A stretch of DNA of 24,614 bases from a virus: positions 1-24,614 of IMG/VR virus record IMGVR_UViG_3300023119_000114. One strand, given 5' to 3'. This document shows positions 22,225 through 24,614 of the stretch, piece by piece. How positions within the stretch are numbered: the first letter of the stretch is position 1; each line of letters starts with the position of its first letter. A program made the position numbers and the translations under genes. A model generated the notes under the pieces. The model was not told where the DNA came from and did no database searches. It was given only the letters and a program-made list of their open reading frames with translations.

Positions 22225-23289
22225 CTATTTCTTATAAACTGATACTAAAATCATTTGATCATTCACTCTACCAGAAGGTAGTTTACCTTTTGTAGTAATC
22301 TCTTCAAACTCTTTTAATATTCTCAACTTAGTACCTTCAGTCAACTTCTTCAACTGTTGAAATGGTGTTCTCAATACTTTACTAAAACTTTTCTCATCAT
22401 CAAAATTTTGTATTGTAGTTCCAGTTACAGATAATGAATTACCAACTAATACTGTAAACACCCTTGTCTTTGTATTATACAAAGTAACACATTTAGCACC
22501 AATAATATATTCAGGATTAAATGATGTAAGAGATAGTTCATCAAACTTCTTCATATACTTCAGTTTCTTTACTAACTGTGAAGGAGTTTTTGGTTTACTC
22601 TTTCTTACAGTAGTTGAAACTTTCTTCTTCTGTATTTCTTCCAGGGTCTCTAACAAAGCTTTATACCATTTACAGAGTATTTTAAAGTCTCTTTTATTAT
22701 ATTGACTATAACCCTCCAGAACTTCTTTATTCCCGCTGTACGCCTCTGTATACTCGATATAGAGGGGTTCATAGATAGAGTGTAGTCTCTTAGCAACTTC
22801 AGTACTACATCCTTTATTAGCAAACTCTTTTGTAAAGTCAGGAACCTTAGCAGTAATGTTAGTTTCAAGAGATTCAATCAATTCTAACATTACTGCAAAT
22901 GAATCAATCTTCACTGGTTTAGATCTAGCAACAGTAACATTTTCATATTTCTTATTCACTAGAGACTGTATTGTATTATTCAAATATTCTTTGGAGGGAG
23001 AATAGTCATATCCTTTATTTAGTAGATATGCAGTAATACAAAACGAAACTGTTTTGTCATAATCTTTTACACCCTTCATTTTCATTATATCTTTACGAGG
23101 ATAATTTTCCTTCTTCATGTATTCTGGTATGGCATTCTCTAACTCTTTCTTAGTTATCTGTCCTTCCTTTTCCATATTCCATAGAATATTAGATGCAGAT
23201 AACCATTCACTTCTCTGTTGTTCTTCACTATAGGTATTAGACCAATTCAGATCTAATGTAGCATTATATACATTCTTTCTTTTTCTCAT
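22225..23289 (-). CDS. Conserved T4-like phage protein of unknown function
   Basis: A 354-residue, lysine-rich protein. The N-terminus (WSNTYSEEQQRSEWLSASNI) and a middle helical part surround a Lys/Arg/Thr linker at about residues 225-240 (VSTTVRKSKPKTPSQL). The C-terminal domain reads VKKLKYMKKFDELSLTSFNP, IIGAKCVTLYNTKTRVF and later LPSGRVNDQMILVSVYK. I recognise the phrases GAK---YNTKTR and GR-N---ILV in a protein of marine T4-like phages with no assigned function. A good early promoter precedes it. Role in nucleic-acid binding is a guess from the basic character. Confidence 0.78.
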   Translation of the reverse strand: MRKRKNVYNATLDLNWSNTYSEEQQRSEWLSASNILWNMEKEGQITKKELENAIPEYMKKENYPRKDIMKMKGVKDYDKTVSFCITAYLLNKGYDYSPSKEYLNNTIQSLVNKKYENVTVARSKPVKIDSFAVMLELIESLETNITAKVPDFTKEFANKGCSTEVAKRLHSIYEPLYIEYTEAYSGNKEVLEGYSQYNKRDFKILCKWYKALLETLEEIQKKKVSTTVRKSKPKTPSQLVKKLKYMKKFDELSLTSFNPEYIIGAKCVTLYNTKTRVFTVLVGNSLSVTGTTIQNFDDEKSFSKVLRTPFQQLKKLTEGTKLRILKEFEEITTKGKLPSGRVNDQMILVSVYKK

Positions 23290-23328
23290 TAGTTTAACTT
23301 TCCCTTATCCTTTCTGTAATAATGTGTA

Positions 23329-23357
23329 ATAATAACATCTATGTAGGAAAAAGTCAA
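23329..23357 (-). promoter_or_regulatory. Sigma70-type promoter of the 354-residue gene
   Basis: Minus strand TTGACT (23352-23357), 17-base spacer, TATTAT (23329-23334), about 32 bases of leader before the ATG. Confidence 0.82.
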
Positions 23358-23374
23358 GGTCAATAAATTATCTC

Positions 23375-23403
23375 TTGACAATATCTTGAATAGATGATAA
23401 ATT
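23375..23403 (+). promoter_or_regulatory. Sigma70-type promoter of the HNH endonuclease gene
   Basis: Plus strand TTGACA (23375-23380), 17-base spacer, TAAATT (23398-23403) with TG one base before it (extended -10). It is divergent from the promoter at 23329-23357, with -35 boxes 17 bases apart. The leader is about 45 bases. Confidence 0.7.
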
Positions 23404-23452
23404 GTAGAGATAAAGATTAGTAGTAAAACTATCAGAATTAAGGAAACTAAAA

Positions 23453-24004
23453 ATGACGAAACCTACAACCCTACCATCACAAAAAAAACTACAAGAACTA
23501 TTTGACTATAGGGATGGACAACTATATTGGAAAGAAAGAATTCACTCCTCTATAGACCTTTCAAAACCAGCTGGTGACATTGATACTAATGGATACCGAA
23601 GAATACAAATAGAAGGTAAAAGATATAAAGCACATAGACTTATATGGAAATATCATTATGGTAAGGACCCAAAAGAATTTATTGACCATATTGATGGTAA
23701 TAAAATAAACAATGATATAAAAAATCTAAGAGAATCTACAAGACAACAAAATGGGTTTAACAGAGGTCCACAAAAAAACAATAAATTAGGTATAAAAGGA
23801 GTGATAAAATATGGAAACAAGTATAGAGCAGCAATAAGAATAAACGGTAAAGAGAAACATCTTGGAATGTTCTTTACAATAGAAGAAGCTAGGTTAGTAA
23901 GAGAAGAAGCTGAAAAGAAACTATTCAAAGAATTCTCTGTACTTAATAGAAAAGAAAGGTATGAAATAAAGGATACCAGTAATGGCAAGAAAAAAGAAAA
24001 ATAA
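23453..24004 (+). CDS. HNH endonuclease with AP2-type DNA-binding domain (homing-type)
   Basis: A 183-residue basic protein. Residues about 15-110 are an HNH_3-type nuclease: LFDYRDGQLYWKERI, AGDIDTNGYRRIQIEGKRYK, AHRLIWKYHYGKDP, FIDHIDGNKINNDIKNLRES and TRQQNGFNR. The His-Asn-His-type residues are His58 (AHRLIW), the DHIDGN segment and the N-NL-- loop. Residues about 110-165 (NKLGIKGVIKYGNKYRAAIR, INGKEKHLGMFFTIEEARLV) are an AP2-like three-strand-plus-helix DNA-binding domain. Free-standing HNH-AP2 genes spread between T4-like phages. Ribosome-binding site AAGGAAAC lies 6 bases upstream. It overlaps the following gene by 23 bases. Confidence 0.93.
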   Translation: MTKPTTLPSQKKLQELFDYRDGQLYWKERIHSSIDLSKPAGDIDTNGYRRIQIEGKRYKAHRLIWKYHYGKDPKEFIDHIDGNKINNDIKNLRESTRQQNGFNRGPQKNNKLGIKGVIKYGNKYRAAIRINGKEKHLGMFFTIEEARLVREEAEKKLFKEFSVLNRKERYEIKDTSNGKKKEK

Positions 24005-24206
24005 AAATAAAAATAAACAAAAACCATATGATAAGTTAACTTTTGAAAAAAGAGAGAAACTAAGAGAGAAAAAAAGAAAAGAAAGAGTCTACACTAAAAA
24101 CTTTAGAACAATTCAATCATTTGGTGCTGCAAGTGAAGTAAGACATATCCCACCAGAAGAATATTCTTCAATTATTCATAATCTTAATAAAGATATAAAA
24201 CAATAA
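23982..24206 (+). CDS. Small very basic protein of unknown function
   Basis: A 74-residue protein with a Lys/Arg/Asn-rich first half (MARKKKNKNKNKQKPYDKLT, then FEKREKLREKKRKERVYTKN), followed by a more ordinary segment FRTIQSFGAASEVRHIPPEE. The start is supported by AAAGGA 8 bases before the ATG, inside the end of the HNH gene. The charge suggests nucleic-acid or ribosome contact, but no family is recognised. Confidence 0.68.
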   Translation: MARKKKNKNKNKQKPYDKLTFEKREKLREKKRKERVYTKNFRTIQSFGAASEVRHIPPEEYSSIIHNLNKDIKQ

Positions 24207-24221
24207 AAATGGAGAACATTA

Positions 24222-24293
24222 ATGAACAAAAGCTATGAAGAAAAAGTTATCAGGATGTACTGTAACATCTTTAATATCAACTGGATGAATTAA
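24222..24293 (+). CDS. Possible 23-residue peptide
   Basis: Reads MNKSYEEKVIRMYCNIFNIN, WMN and a stop, with a good ribosome-binding site (GGAG, 7 bases before the ATG), 15 bases after the preceding gene. The well-placed site is the only support; it may be a remnant of a longer gene. Confidence 0.4.
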   Translation: MNKSYEEKVIRMYCNIFNINWMN

Positions 24294-24392
24294 TATTTTT
24301 GGCGGAAATTTTTGGCGAAAAAATTTTCAGAATTGACTTCGTGTTTTTTTGAAAAGTTAAATTCCAAATATAAGGGGATGGGGTCTAGACCG

Positions 24393-24463
24393 TCAGCACA
24401 CTGACTATCAGCATACTGATATAACCCCCCCACCCTCAGCACACTGACTATCAGCATACTGAT
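24393..24463. repeat. 28-bp direct repeat made of TCAGCAyACTGA units
   Basis: Two identical 28-base copies (24393-24420 and 24436-24463). Each holds two half-units TCAGCACACTGA and TCAGCATACTGA, which are themselves imperfect palindromes (TCAG-N4-CTGA). That gives four evenly arranged binding-site-like units, separated in the middle by a run of seven C. Confidence 0.92.
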
Positions 24464-24470
24464 TATAGTG

Positions 24471-24610
24471 TTGCAAAAATACCACAGTTGTATATACAAC
24501 TGTTGCAAAAATGCCACTTGACTCTGTACATACCCTGTGGTAATATTATCACATAATGAGGCAGAAAAACAATATGACAAAAATGCAATATATTATTGCA
24601 AAAATGCCAC
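24471..24610 (+). repeat. Three copies of TTGCAAAAAT(A/G)CCAC flanking a palindrome and a promoter
   Basis: Copies at 24471-24485, 24503-24517 and 24596-24610; a partial ACAAAAATGCAAT lies at about 24578-24590. A perfect 16-bp palindrome AGTTGTATATACAACT fills the gap between the first two. The window ends just after the third copy, so the array may continue. Confidence 0.92.
24518..24546 (+). promoter_or_regulatory. Possible sigma70 promoter inside the repeat region
   Basis: TTGACT (24518-24523), 17-base spacer, TAATAT (24541-24546). The -35 directly abuts the second TTGCAAAAATGCCAC box, so the box could be an operator or activator site for a gene beyond the window. Confidence 0.55.
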
Positions 24611-24614
24611 AGTG

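Larger units (their letters stand above)
24294..24614. other. Non-coding repeat-rich region, candidate origin or control region
   Basis: About 320 bases with no convincing gene; a minus-strand open frame here is built from the repeats and has no ribosome-binding site. It contains two copies of ATTTTTGGCG (24295-24304, 24308-24317), a palindrome GGTCTAGACC (24382-24391), a 28-bp direct repeat, three TTGCAAAAATRCCAC boxes and palindrome AGTTGTATATACAACT (24486-24501). Confidence 0.8.

Noticed and set aside
24290-24580. Minus-strand 96-codon frame across the repeat region
   Set aside because: Built from the 28-bp and TTGCAAAAAT repeats, no ribosome-binding site, and no protein-like pattern.

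Overview
The window is a piece of a T4-like (myovirus) bacteriophage genome. It is AT-rich and very densely packed. Genes for T4-type baseplate and tail proteins (gp6, gp25, gp5, gp27, gp53, gp48/54, gp26/51), the head-completion nuclease gp4, and the replication and late-transcription trio gp33-gp59-gp32 are recognisable by sequence pattern. The gp32 has the cysteine-free form I associate with marine T4-like phages. The outstanding feature is a complete two-piece, circularly permuted tmRNA gene with an alphaproteobacterial-looking tag (ANDNAPLDYALAA). This suggests a host in the Alphaproteobacteria, perhaps an AT-rich marine lineage; that is inference, because no host sequence is present.

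Layout. 1-6626 (minus strand) is a baseplate operon read leftward from a late promoter: tail-tube cap, gp53, gp27-like hub, gp5-like hub, a Cys/His-rich spike, a small protein, a PAAR tip, gp25 and the start of gp6. 6647-6670 holds two back-to-back TATAAATA late promoters. 6677-14459 (plus strand) holds gp4, an unknown conserved protein, a tail-tube-fold protein, a gp26/gp51 tail assembly chaperone pair joined by an apparent programmed -1 frameshift, and two large coiled-coil, Pro/Gln-repeat proteins, of which the first is the likely tape measure. 14487-16676 (minus) holds the tmRNA followed by gp33, gp59 and gp32, the last with its own promoter and a structured leader. 16745-19993 (minus) is an accessory block: a PiT-like phosphate permease, a small membrane protein, two glycosyltransferases and a methyltransferase. 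20003-21295 (plus) is a modular endolysin. 21292-23289 (minus) holds small, probably early, genes. 23453-24293 (plus) holds an HNH/AP2 endonuclease and small basic ORFs. 24294-24614 is a non-coding iteron-rich region that could be an origin or control region.

Transcription logic. Genes of early character are preceded by TTGAC(A/T)-N17-TATAAT-type promoters, which host sigma70 would read. The structural genes, and the permease and tmRNA, have the T4 late octamer TATAAATA. The tmRNA promoter combines both elements. gp33, the late-transcription coactivator, is encoded directly downstream of the tmRNA with no visible terminator between them.

No computation was possible. Family names rest on recognised motifs, lengths and gene order.
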